Assembly: GCA_944325255.1 (NCBI GenBank)
Contig: CALUZH010000003.1
Coordinates: 1-54,651 of the forward strand
Origin: an uncultured Erysipelotrichaceae bacterium
GTDB taxonomy: Bacteria > Bacillota_I > Bacilli_A > Erysipelotrichales > Erysipelotrichaceae
DNA: 54,651 bases
Direction of reading: 5' to 3'
The translations under genes and the position numbers were made by a program. Below are positions 27,071-35,848 of the stretch, piece by piece (the first letter of the stretch is position 1; each line of letters starts with the position of its first letter). Under the pieces are notes generated by a model that did no database searches, was not told the origin of the DNA, and worked only from the letters and a program-made list of their open reading frames with translations.

Positions 27071-30000
27071 ATGAAGTATATTCTTGGCATTGACCCGGGT
27101 GTAGCATCTATAGGCTGGGCAGTTGTGGAAGTCGATGATAACGATATTCCTAAATGTATTACCGATCATGGTGTTGTTCTATTTGATAAAGTTGAAGATA
27201 AAGACGGCAAACCGCGTAATTTGGAAAGAAGGACAAAACGCGGCTTGCGTCGAGTTATTCGGCGCAGACGTGAAAGACTGCGTCGAATCAGAAATTTGCT
27301 TTTGAATCAATTCTCTATTACTGAAGATGATTTTTTTAAGCTTTTTCATGAAAAAGGTAAAAAGCAAAACAATAATATTCTTGAATTGAATGTTAAGGGT
27401 TTAACGAATAAATTGAACGACGAAGAGTTAATTCGCGTTCTTGTTGCGTATGCTAAAAACAGAGGCTTTAAATCTAATCGTAAAGTTAACAGGAATAATG
27501 AACTTGGTAAGATGAAAAGTGCTATTAGCAATATTCAAGAAATTATGAAAGAGAATTCTTGCCTAGTGTCTGAAGCTGTATTGCTATACCAAGAGAAAAA
27601 CAATATCCCAATAAGTCATAATGATAACGATCATTACCATTATTGTTACGAACGGGCAGATGTGGAAAAAGAGATAAGTTCTTTGCTAGACAAGCAAATA
27701 GAATTTAATGTTATCGATAAGGATTTCAAAGATAAATATATTAATATTTGGGGAAGCCAGCGTGATTATTCTGAAGGTCCGGCTTGCGGACCTTATAGAG
27801 TTGATATCATGAAATTATTCGGTAAATGTAAGTTTCGCCCTCAAGAATACCGTGTTCCGAAAGCGTGTCCTTCTTATGATTTTTTCGTTTTGGTTCAAAA
27901 ATTACAGAATATTCGTTATCTTGTAAAGGATGCTAATAGCGGTGAATATATAAAAGAAGGCAAGAAGATAAAAGAATTCGCTTTAAAGAAAGATGAAATT
28001 GAACATCTGTTTTCGTTGTCGAAAGAGTGCGATGTAAAATATGAAGATGTTTTAGAAACAGTAAAGTCAAAGCGCGCTCCAGGAGTAAAAGTAGATATCA
28101 TAAAACTTCCGCAAATCGGAAAAAAAGAATTCCGAGATTTAGTAAAAAAATATCGTAAGGATAATGGCATTAAAGATGGCCAAACTTTATCTGATGAACA
28201 GATGAGAGAAGTTAATACTTTGGCGCAAAAAATTCAACTTGGCAAAGAAGTTTATAAATTGAATTCATATAGAAAATTTAAAGAAAAACTAAAAGCTATT
28301 GGTCATGAAGACAAAATAGAAGATATCGATTTTTTGGATATTGCTGGACAGATTTTGGCATTTGCTAAAACTGATAAGAAAATAGAAGAACTTTTTAATA
28401 ATCCTAAATTTAAGGATGAATTAAGCCCGGAAGAAAAAGAAATTATCAAGAAACTTGATATCGATATAACCGGCTCGGGTTCGTTGTGTCTATCTTTGAC
28501 TAAAGAAGTATTAGACTATATGCTTGATGGATATTCTTATGATGATGCCATGAAGGAATTGGATTTTAATCATTCCGATATCAACTATGACAAATTTAAA
28601 AACGGTTTCCCAACCGTCGAAGAAATCGAAAAAATTTATCATACCGAGATCACTAACCCAAGTGTGAAACATACTTTGGTATATATGCGAAAACTATATA
28701 ATGCCATTGTTGATAAATATGGAGCTCCATATTCTGTGCATTTGGAAATTCCGCGTGATTTAAGTAAAAGCCTTAAGGAAAGAAGACGAATCGAAGAAGA
28801 GCAAAAAGATAATTATTATGATAATGAAATTGCTAAAATTCGAATGGCCGAATCTTTAGGACTGAATGATATTAAAAATAAACATAACAGAAATTTTAAA
28901 TATGAAGATATAATGCGTTTTAGACTGTGGGAAGAACAGAAACATTGTTGCATATATTCTGACGGCGAAGAAGCATACATCAGACCTGATCAAGTTTTGG
29001 ATGGCAAGTCTGTTCACGTTGATCATATTTTGCCTTTTTCAAGATCTTTTGATGACAGCTATGCCAATAAAGTTCTGGTTTTTGCCGAGAAAAATAAAGA
29101 TAAAAAAGATAAAACACCATATGAGTGGTTTGGCAAAGACAAGGCAACATGGGCGGCCTTTAAGAAAAAGATTGAAAATAATCCATATCTGAGTCAAAAA
29201 AAGAAAAATAATCTTTTGAATGAAGATGAAATAACTTTTGACGAATTTTCGTCAAGAAGTTTGAATAGTACAGCCTACATTAGTCGCTTACTACTTCAAG
29301 TATTTAAGAACTTGTTTAACAGTAGTAACAATGACAACAAAGTCATACCTTTTAAAGGGACTGCAACCAGTTATCTCAGAAAATATTATGGCCTAAACAA
29401 GTATACGCACTCGATAGAATCGCCTAATTATTTATTAAGAGATACAAAATATATCATTGATGTAAAAGCAATTATAGGTTCTATCAATTCAAAAAAAGAT
29501 TCCGCAAAAATCGTAGCTCAAGCAAGCGATAAATATGGTCGAGTTTTATCATACGAGATTACAGTTCAATGTAATAAAAATCATGTGTTTACTGCATCTG
29601 AACAAAGAATTTATGATACCTTGTCTAAATATAAAAATGATTTAATAGTCTTTCTAAAAGACTGTTTTGATGGTAAAGATATTTATGAGGTTGAAGATTT
29701 TGCTATTTTGGAAAAAATAAACAAAGATGTTTCAAGCTCGCAAGATAAGAATAGAGATATAGCCATTCTGGCTTACCAGATGCTTAGTGGCTTAAAATCG
29801 CAGCTAAATGAAAAAAATAGAGATAACCATTTTCATCATGAAATTGATGCTATTTTGGTTGCTATAATGACCAGAAGTATGCAGATGAAAATTACAAAGT
29901 TCAGTAAAATTGTAAATAATGGTAGCGATGGCAGATATGTTGACAGCGAATCCGGTGAAGTATTTAAGTCGCTACGCAATCTGGCTGACAAATATAATGT

Positions 30001-30976
30001 TAGTTCTTTAGAGAAAAACGAAGAATTCTTTATCCCACAACCTTATGATAATTTCATTCAAGAACTAGTTTATAAGGTTTTTGAAAGAAATGAAGAAGTG
30101 CTCAATGAAAAATTGACCGCCTTATTTGGAGTCGAGACAAAAGCATCTGTAAAATATCCGTCCTTTCAAGCTAATAAGAAAGTGTCAGGAGCGCTACATA
30201 AAGAATCGATTTACGGCGTCAGAGATTATAACAATGAAAAAGTCACCGTCATGCGTACTGATGTTCGAAAATTATCTAAGTCGGGAAAAATGGAAGAAGA
30301 TGCCATAAAAAAAGCGCTTAACAATTTATATGACAAAAGCGGTGGTCAAAAAGCTGTTTATGAGGCTTTAAAAAAGTGGCTTTCTTTACCGGAAAACGAA
30401 AGAAAAGATTCTTTACCGACTATATGTTCTAATCCACCTCAATACATTAAGAAAGTTAAAATGATTCAAACATCTTTTGACAAAGTGGTTCAAATCTCAA
30501 AAACGTGCGATCAAAAAGGATATGCCGTTATCGGAGGAATGGCAAGAATCCAAATTTATATTAAAGACGGAAATTTATATTTTTGCCCGTTGTCTATAGA
30601 AAAATACTTATTGCGTAAAAATGGCGATTTAAATTTTAAAGTTGCTCTTTGGAAAGACAGGAACGAAAATAATACCGTTTATCTAAATTACTCTGATATT
30701 AATGAAAGTGGATTTAATTTATATCGTGAATTATATCCAGGGCAAAATATATTCGTTTTGCTAAGGGGGAATAAAGGAATTCTTTCAAGAGTCGTTACTT
30801 TTAGTAGTGGTCAATTTGAAATAAGGAGTATCATTGGTGATCAGCTGGATTTGATTAATTCTAAAATTGTTGGTAAATGGAGAAAACAAGATTTTTTAGC
30901 TATTTCAACAATAGATGATGTTGTGCCTATCAAAATTGATATTTTAGGTAATTTATGTCATACAGACAGCTATTAA
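27071..30976 (+). CDS. cas9: CRISPR-associated endonuclease Cas9
   Basis: A 1301-residue Cas9, the RNA-guided nuclease that cuts both strands of target DNA. RuvC-I is ILGIDPGVASIGWAVVE with Asp8; the Arg-rich bridge helix follows at ~50-80 (RRVIRRRRERLRRIR). RuvC-II is VHLEIPRD with Glu559. The HNH domain has VDHILPFSRSFDDSYANK with Asp651 and His652, and Asn675 aligns with the third HNH residue. RuvC-III is HFHHEIDAILVA with His923 and Asp926. All expected catalytic residues are present, so it should be active. The size is closer to II-A than to most compact II-C proteins, yet no ordinary csn2 adjoins it. AAAGGAG precedes the ATG. cas1 begins inside its 3' end. The PAM cannot be read from sequence. 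Confidence 0.98.
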   Translation: MKYILGIDPGVASIGWAVVEVDDNDIPKCITDHGVVLFDKVEDKDGKPRNLERRTKRGLRRVIRRRRERLRRIRNLLLNQFSITEDDFFKLFHEKGKKQNNNILELNVKGLTNKLNDEELIRVLVAYAKNRGFKSNRKVNRNNELGKMKSAISNIQEIMKENSCLVSEAVLLYQEKNNIPISHNDNDHYHYCYERADVEKEISSLLDKQIEFNVIDKDFKDKYINIWGSQRDYSEGPACGPYRVDIMKLFGKCKFRPQEYRVPKACPSYDFFVLVQKLQNIRYLVKDANSGEYIKEGKKIKEFALKKDEIEHLFSLSKECDVKYEDVLETVKSKRAPGVKVDIIKLPQIGKKEFRDLVKKYRKDNGIKDGQTLSDEQMREVNTLAQKIQLGKEVYKLNSYRKFKEKLKAIGHEDKIEDIDFLDIAGQILAFAKTDKKIEELFNNPKFKDELSPEEKEIIKKLDIDITGSGSLCLSLTKEVLDYMLDGYSYDDAMKELDFNHSDINYDKFKNGFPTVEEIEKIYHTEITNPSVKHTLVYMRKLYNAIVDKYGAPYSVHLEIPRDLSKSLKERRRIEEEQKDNYYDNEIAKIRMAESLGLNDIKNKHNRNFKYEDIMRFRLWEEQKHCCIYSDGEEAYIRPDQVLDGKSVHVDHILPFSRSFDDSYANKVLVFAEKNKDKKDKTPYEWFGKDKATWAAFKKKIENNPYLSQKKKNNLLNEDEITFDEFSSRSLNSTAYISRLLLQVFKNLFNSSNNDNKVIPFKGTATSYLRKYYGLNKYTHSIESPNYLLRDTKYIIDVKAIIGSINSKKDSAKIVAQASDKYGRVLSYEITVQCNKNHVFTASEQRIYDTLSKYKNDLIVFLKDCFDGKDIYEVEDFAILEKINKDVSSSQDKNRDIAILAYQMLSGLKSQLNEKNRDNHFHHEIDAILVAIMTRSMQMKITKFSKIVNNGSDGRYVDSESGEVFKSLRNLADKYNVSSLEKNEEFFIPQPYDNFIQELVYKVFERNEEVLNEKLTALFGVETKASVKYPSFQANKKVSGALHKESIYGVRDYNNEKVTVMRTDVRKLSKSGKMEEDAIKKALNNLYDKSGGQKAVYEALKKWLSLPENERKDSLPTICSNPPQYIKKVKMIQTSFDKVVQISKTCDQKGYAVIGGMARIQIYIKDGNLYFCPLSIEKYLLRKNGDLNFKVALWKDRNENNTVYLNYSDINESGFNLYRELYPGQNIFVLLRGNKGILSRVVTFSSGQFEIRSIIGDQLDLINSKIVGKWRKQDFLAISTIDDVVPIKIDILGNLCHTDSY

Positions 30977-31872
30977 TATTAACAAAGTGTTATCTTTCAA
31001 TTGAAAAAAACAGCATTAAAATCAAAAGAGAAGATACTTTTAATCTTGTGCCTGCTGAGGATTTGGCAATAATTGTTGTTGATTGCGCTGAATGTACGTT
31101 CAGCGCTCCGTTTTTTAATCAATGTTCCAAAAGCGGAATCGTGGTTTTGATTTGTGGTAATAAGCATTATCCTATAAGCCAGGTTTTACCTTGTAATGTT
31201 CACTACCGTCTCTATAACATCTTATCAATGCAAATGAATCAAACGACATACTTTAAAGAAAAAGTGACTGAGCAGCTTTTAAAAGGAAAACTTTTGAATC
31301 AAAAAAGGGTTATGAAATTCATTGAAGCAGATGATGAAAAAATCGAGATGTTTGATGAATATATAGAACAAATTTCAGGTCATGATGATATTAATCGAGA
31401 AGGAACGGCGGCCAAGGTTTTTTTCAATGCATTATATGATCAAGAATATACGAGATTTGAAACGGATCCAATTAATGTTGCACAAAACTATGGATATTCA
31501 ATAATCAGTTCATGCATATCCAGGAGTTTGTCATTATTAGGCTTTAATCTATGTTTGGGTGTAAACCATTCTGGTTTAACTAATCCAATGAATTTAACTT
31601 ATGACTTTATTGAGCCTTTCAGAGCCCTTGTTGATTATTACATTTACCAAAATAAGACTACGCTTACTGATGAACTAAATGTACAAACCAAAAAAGAACT
31701 GGTCAATTTGCTTAATATCAAAGTTAAAGTCAATGAGATGATTGTAACGGTTCAATATGCCATAGAGTTGCTTTGCAAATCTTATTTGCGAATGCTTGAA
31801 TATGGCGACGAGGATTTAGATCTTCCAGAAATAATAGAGACCAATTTTTTAAAAGAAAATGAATCAGTATAG
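30955..31872 (+). CDS. cas1: CRISPR integrase Cas1
   Basis: A 305-residue type II Cas1, the integrase that inserts new spacers with Cas2. The metal-binding residues are in place: Glu149 in NREGTAAKVFFNALY, His205 in GVNHSGL and Asp217 in TYDFIEPFRALVD. Length is normal. It starts 22 bases inside cas9 and overlaps cas2 by 14 bases, so cas9-cas1-cas2 form one translationally coupled operon. Confidence 0.97.
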   Translation: MSYRQLLILTKCYLSIEKNSIKIKREDTFNLVPAEDLAIIVVDCAECTFSAPFFNQCSKSGIVVLICGNKHYPISQVLPCNVHYRLYNILSMQMNQTTYFKEKVTEQLLKGKLLNQKRVMKFIEADDEKIEMFDEYIEQISGHDDINREGTAAKVFFNALYDQEYTRFETDPINVAQNYGYSIISSCISRSLSLLGFNLCLGVNHSGLTNPMNLTYDFIEPFRALVDYYIYQNKTTLTDELNVQTKKELVNLLNIKVKVNEMIVTVQYAIELLCKSYLRMLEYGDEDLDLPEIIETNFLKENESV

Positions 31873-32191
31873 AGAAATGAGAATGTTTGTGATATTCGAT
31901 TTGCCAACTTTAACTAAGGAGCAAAGAAAAATATATACTACTTTCAGAGATAATATTTTGAAAGATGGTTTTATAATGGTTCAATTTTCGGTATATTCGC
32001 GATTTTGCAGAAACGACACTGAATATCTCAAAATGCTTAGACGTATCAAAGTTTATGCTCCTAGAAACATTGGGAATATAAGAGTTTTTAAAGTAACCGA
32101 AAAGCAATATCAAAATATGATTACTTTTTCCGGAGATTTAAAAAGTGATGAAAAACTTCTTTCTGCTAATCCATTATTAGTTATTGAATGA
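31859..32191 (+). CDS. cas2: CRISPR-associated protein Cas2
   Basis: A 110-residue Cas2 with the ferredoxin-like start MRMFVIFDLPTLTKEQRK and the FIMVQFSVYSRFC strand. It forms the structural core of the Cas1-Cas2 integrase. Either ATG at 31859 or the internal one at residue 7 could start it; the first gives a 14-base overlap with cas1. The stop codon touches the -10 box of the array leader. Confidence 0.95.
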   Translation: MNQYREMRMFVIFDLPTLTKEQRKIYTTFRDNILKDGFIMVQFSVYSRFCRNDTEYLKMLRRIKVYAPRNIGNIRVFKVTEKQYQNMITFSGDLKSDEKLLSANPLLVIE

Positions 32192-32245
32192 TATAATGAA
32201 TACATCCGTACTTGAAAAGTTTACCCTCTGGCGAAAACGCTAGAG
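32192..32245 (+). promoter_or_regulatory. CRISPR leader with -10 box
   Basis: A short leader of 54 bases between the cas2 stop and the first repeat. TATAAT at 32192-32197 would start transcription near 32204; the -35 region is poor. TACCCTC (32223-32229) and GAGGGTA (32243-32249) are complementary, so a stem could form across the junction with repeat 1. New spacers are expected to enter at this end. Confidence 0.6.
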
Positions 32246-33601
32246 GGTACGGAGTCCTGAAGTATTGATTTAGTGATTAACAGCAAAGTCGGTTCAAGAC
32301 TTTGACGAGGGGGTACGGAGTCCTGAAGTATTGGTTTAGTGATTAACAGGGTTTGTTGATAGATTAGGGAGGGCGTTGGTACGGAGTCCTGAAGTATTGA
32401 TTTAGTGATTAACAGGTAATTATGGCTAATATCATCAATACAGGGTACGGAGTCCTGAAGTATTGATTTAGTGATTAACCCGTTGACTTTGCCCATCAAA
32501 AGGAACTTGGGTACGGAGTCCTGAAGTATTGATTTAGTGATTAACAAGGCAAATCCTATGATAATTATCATGTCTGGTACGGAGTCCTGAAGTATTGATT
32601 TAGTGATTAACGCAAAGAGTGTATGAAAATTTAGGAAAATTGGTACGGAGTCCTGAAGTATTGATTTAGTGATTAACATTCGACATAATAAGATTGACCA
32701 TCAATAAGGTACGGAGTCCTGAAGTATTGATTTAGTGATTAACAACTGTAAATTAGTACTAATGGTGTAATTCGGTACGGAGTCCTGAAGTATTGATTTA
32801 GTGATTAACCTCAATATAAGACTTTTCATCTCTTGGGTAGGTACGGAGTCCTGAAGTATTGATTTAGTGATTAACAGATTGAATAAGTACCTAATCATTT
32901 TCGAAGGTACGGAGTCCTGAAGTATTGATTTAGTGATTAACGTACCATATTGCTTTCTTAGGATTCCACCTGGTACGGAGTCCTGAAGTATTGATTTAGT
33001 GATTAACTTTCGAGATATTAAATCCCTTTACTATATTGGTACGGAGTCCTGAAGTATTGATTTAGTGATTAACTATCGACCTTGTATATATCGACATCCC
33101 GTAGGTACGGAGTCCTGAAGTATTGATTTAGTGATTAACCATTTCTAACGGTTTAATTGTCGGATGAAGGGTACGGAGTCCTGAAGTATTGATTTAGTGA
33201 TTAACGTTCCTTCGACGCTGCGAAGAAGTCAAGCAGGTACGGAGTCCTGAAGTATTGATTTAGTGATTAACATAAAATAAATCAATAAAGTAACTAAAAA
33301 TGGTACGGAGTCCTGAAGTATTGATTTAGTGATTAACCAATAAAAATGCTATTGTTTTAGGTCACCAGGTACGGAGTCCTGAAGTATTGATTTAGTGATT
33401 AACAAGGAGCTGACAGAATAAGCGTAGTAGTCGGGTACGGAGTCCTGAAGTATTGATTTAGTGATTAACTGTAAATTCAAGATGAAGTATAGGTTCGATG
33501 GTACGGAGTCCTGAAGTATTGATTTAGTGATTAACTTGAAACGTCTTCGAAAAAATCTAGGTTTGGGTACGGAGTCCTGAAGTATTGATTTAGTGGTTAG
33601 C
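32246..33601 (+). CRISPR. CRISPR array: 21 repeats, 20 spacers
   Basis: Repeats of 36 bases start GGTACGGAGTCC and end TTTAGTGATTAAC. They fall every 66 bases without exception from 32246 to 33566, so all 20 spacers are 30 bases. Nineteen copies look identical by eye; repeat 2 has one A-to-G change (TTGGTTTAG) and repeat 21 has two near its end (AGTGGTTAGC). A decayed last repeat marks the end far from the leader, so the leader is beside cas2. The anti-repeat of the tracrRNA at 34601 pairs with the + strand of the repeat, which gives the same direction. The spacers look unrelated to one another. Confidence 0.99.
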
Positions 33602-33648
33602 AATTGATTTGTTTCAACCGTAAGATAAATTGGCACAGAGCACTGAGA

Positions 33649-34575
33649 ATGAGATTATTTTTTAATGGAAACGAAAATTTAGGCTTTTCTTTAGAATTGC
33701 AAAAATGTAATCAGATTATCGGAGCAAACAACAGTGGCAAGACTAGGACCTTAAATTTTCTTAAGCAGGTATTTGAAGGCAAAGATAAAAATTGCCTTTT
33801 AAATGGGAATCTTTTTTCTAAGGATGACTATTTTATCTTTTATATTTCTGAAGAGGATAATATATTGTTGGAAAAGGGATTGGGGACTAAAAGCTTGCTT
33901 AAGCCAGAGTTGAAAAGAGCGCTTGTTGATTACGATTATATAAAGCAAGAGAACGATTTCGCTGCGATAGTTGCATCCTTTAATGAATATTTTAATCAAA
34001 CCTTATCTTTTGGTAATTTGGTGGTAAAGCTCGATGTTAAAATCGAAGATTTATTATCTAAATTTTTAACTGTTGAATTTAAAGGGGAAAATATAGAAAA
34101 ACTATCTTTTACTCAAAAAAGGTTACTATATTATGAATTGATATTTGATTTAGCAAGTAAACAATCGATGCCAATTTGCATTCTAATTGATGAGCCTTTT
34201 TTAGGCTTATCAATAAAGGGAAAACACGCTCTTGTTAAAATGCTCACTGAAAGAATGAATATTTTAAACGAGGATTCAATTTTATTTATAGCTAGCTCAG
34301 AACCATTTTATGGCGGGTTTAACTGTATTTATATTCAGAATGAAATATTAAGAAATGATTTGATTTATGAAGAAGATTGGTATCGGATTTATGCCAAAAT
34401 TCATAAGTGCTCTTTGTCTGACGCTAAAGAATATGTTTTTGAAGAGGAAATCGAAGAATTCAAAAATAAAATCAAACAGTATTATGATTTTGAGTTAATG
34501 TTTATTAACAGAGATGAAAATATTGTTGATTATGATGATTTTATAGCTTTTATTTTAAATAAAATTGAATTATAA
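33649..34575 (+). CDS. P-loop (ABC/SMC-type) ATPase inside the CRISPR locus; possible Csn2 analogue
   Basis: A 308-residue soluble protein. Walker A is GANNSGKT (25-32), an ABC-like signature LSFTQKR lies at 152-158, and Walker B is ICILIDEPFLGLS with Asp181 and Glu182, followed by a D-loop-like stretch. The switch position reads IASSE, without the His of transporters. The middle is too short for a long SMC coiled coil. The gene begins 48 bases after the last repeat and ends at the tracrRNA promoter, same strand, so it lies within the CRISPR locus. Csn2 proteins of II-A loci have a P-loop-like fold but degraded ATP motifs; this one would be a Csn2 relative or replacement with motifs kept. That role is inference. 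ATG at 33649 is chosen; the frame extends to a TTG at 33604. No clear promoter; read-through from the array is possible. Confidence 0.8.
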   Translation: MRLFFNGNENLGFSLELQKCNQIIGANNSGKTRTLNFLKQVFEGKDKNCLLNGNLFSKDDYFIFYISEEDNILLEKGLGTKSLLKPELKRALVDYDYIKQENDFAAIVASFNEYFNQTLSFGNLVVKLDVKIEDLLSKFLTVEFKGENIEKLSFTQKRLLYYELIFDLASKQSMPICILIDEPFLGLSIKGKHALVKMLTERMNILNEDSILFIASSEPFYGGFNCIYIQNEILRNDLIYEEDWYRIYAKIHKCSLSDAKEYVFEEEIEEFKNKIKQYYDFELMFINRDENIVDYDDFIAFILNKIEL

Positions 34576-34576
34576 T
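34571..34576 (+). promoter_or_regulatory. -10 box of tracrRNA promoter
   Basis: TATAAT overlapping the stop codon of the ATPase gene; the -35 region (34548-34553) is T-rich but weak. Transcription would begin near 34583. Confidence 0.6.
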
Positions 34577-34582
34577 TTAGAT

Positions 34583-34707
34583 GCGTGTAGAGATATACGC
34601 ATCACTAAATGAATACGAAATTCAGGACTTCGTATTAAGGGCCACCGAGAGGTGTGTCCCGTAGGCCCGAAAGGGTCAATTTGCGAGATTAGATTCTCGC
34701 TTTTTTT
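34583..34707 (+). ncRNA. tracrRNA
   Basis: The anti-repeat at 34601-34636 (ATCACTAAAT...TTCAGGACTTCGTATT) is complementary to the + strand CRISPR repeat. Repeat bases 1-16 pair without mismatch (three G-U pairs), then GAAA (34617-34620) bulges out on the tracrRNA side, then bases 17-32 pair with one G-G mismatch. Downstream are three hairpins: CACC-GAGA-GGTG (34643-34654), GGCCC-GAAA-GGGTC (34664-34677), and GCGAGA/TCTCGC (34683-34700) followed by seven T's, the terminator. A hairpin with a GAGA loop (34581-34602) precedes the anti-repeat. With RNase III and Cas9 this RNA matures and anchors crRNAs. Ends are predicted, not measured. Confidence 0.93.
34683..34707 (+). terminator. Terminator of tracrRNA
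   Basis: GCGAGA (34683-34688), loop TTAGAT, TCTCGC (34695-34700), T-run 34701-34707. Confidence 0.92.
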
Positions 34708-34807
34708 ATGCCAACTTAAACCGTCACTGTATTGTTTTAATGACGTAAAAACCAAATTTAATAGGGTCTAATTTTTTTGCAATTTTGCAATTGGAAGCTA
34801 AATATTA

Positions 34808-35197
34808 ATGCGCAAGGCAAATATCTTGGCGCAAAAAGAAGGCGCACGGGTAAGGCTAAAAGCTACGATTGATGGTGCCTACGTCGCAAGATCAAAAGGT
34901 GCGGATGTCGTAAAGCAATGGGACGCTACCCTTGACAGCAAGACGCGCCCCGTTCTCAGGGAACCGGATCAGCAAGTCGCAGAACTAGATGAACCGTTTA
35001 AATACTCATGCGGGGAAGTCATGCAGCTGAAAGAGTTCGGTATCGCAGCGTTAGACATCAATTGCCGTTGTGCTTTGCTTATTCTTCCAAGGTTGGATGT
35101 GCAAGACACCTATAAGCGTAGGGATAACATCAGTAAAAACCTGGTGGAAGCTAAAAACTATGCAGATTGGAAGGAAAGATATCTCATTCAACCATGA
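34808..35197 (+). pseudogene. Fragment of phage minor head / head morphogenesis protein
   Basis: 129 residues that match the C-terminal part of the SPP1 gp7/Mu F-like head morphogenesis family: KQWDATLDSKTRP, then DEPFKYSCGE and the terminal INCRC motif (DINCRCALLIL). The usual THxxxDGQ reads VLREPDQQ, so the His and Gly are lost. The family is normally at least twice as long; the N-terminus is missing, and no other phage gene is around. The base composition is richer in G+C than the neighbours. It is read as a decayed prophage remnant next to the CRISPR locus. Confidence 0.75.
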
Positions 35198-35300
35198 AAT
35201 ATCATGATCTGTAACAGTAAATTCAATCAAACTTTTAAAACGGTTCAGGTGTTGAATTTAGTTATGCACTTAATCATTTTTTTATGTTATAAATTAAAAT

Positions 35301-35840
35301 ATGGAAATAAAATTATTAGATAAAAGTATCTATGCTGGATATCCAGTTACTATTGATTATGTAAGTGAATATTATTTTGATGTAGAAATAATCAGCGGCG
35401 ATGATGAATTTAATATAAGAATGATAAAGAAGAATTTTGGCTATCTTTATCATCATCAAGGTAATGCAGATTATGAAAGGCTTTATGAAAAATGGATAGA
35501 TAATTCAAGAGCCTTTGGAGTATTTGATAATGACAGGCTTATTGGAGTAATGGAGTTGGGTGATGAATGGAATGGAAGATTATTTATTAATATTTTGTGG
35601 GTTGACGAGAAGTATCGACGTTTAGGTATCGGTAAAATGCTTGTTAATAAAGCGAAAGATGAAATGAAAGACGGTAATTATCGAATGTTGGTATTAGAAA
35701 CGCAATCTTCTAATTATGGAGCAATATGCTTCTATTTGAAACAAGGTTTTAAGCTTATTGGCTTTGATAGTACTTGTTATGGTAATGATGATATTACTAA
35801 AAAAGAAGTACGGCTTAATTTCGGCTATGAAGAAGAGTAG
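35301..35840 (+). CDS. GNAT acetyltransferase, streptothricin-acetyltransferase-like
   Basis: A 179-residue GNAT enzyme. The acetyl-CoA site is ILWVDEKYRRLGIGKMLVNKA (about residues 97-117), followed by LVLETQSSNYGAICFYLKQGF, which is the pattern of SatA-like streptothricin acetyltransferases and their many unassigned relatives. The substrate is not known; resistance is only a possibility. TGTTATAAA (35285-35293) is an extended -10 box that puts the transcription start one base before the ATG, and no ribosome site is seen. The SagB-type gene starts 8 bases downstream. Confidence 0.82.
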   Translation: MEIKLLDKSIYAGYPVTIDYVSEYYFDVEIISGDDEFNIRMIKKNFGYLYHHQGNADYERLYEKWIDNSRAFGVFDNDRLIGVMELGDEWNGRLFINILWVDEKYRRLGIGKMLVNKAKDEMKDGNYRMLVLETQSSNYGAICFYLKQGFKLIGFDSTCYGNDDITKKEVRLNFGYEEE

Positions 35841-35848
35841 GAAAATTT

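Noticed and set aside
32282-33565. Self-targeting spacers against this window, including the phage fragment
   Set aside because: By eye no spacer matches any stretch of the window; an exact search was not possible, so this is weak negative evidence.
32221-33636. Long minus-strand open frames across the array with a repeated LITKSILQDSVP-type motif
   Set aside because: They are the CRISPR repeat read as protein; the 66-base period is a multiple of three, so the frame stays open by chance.
31859-34575. Ordinary csn2 or cas4 gene near cas2
   Set aside because: Nothing but the leader and array follows cas2; the ATPase after the array has intact ATP motifs and cannot be called csn2 from sequence alone, and no Cas4 cysteine pattern is seen.
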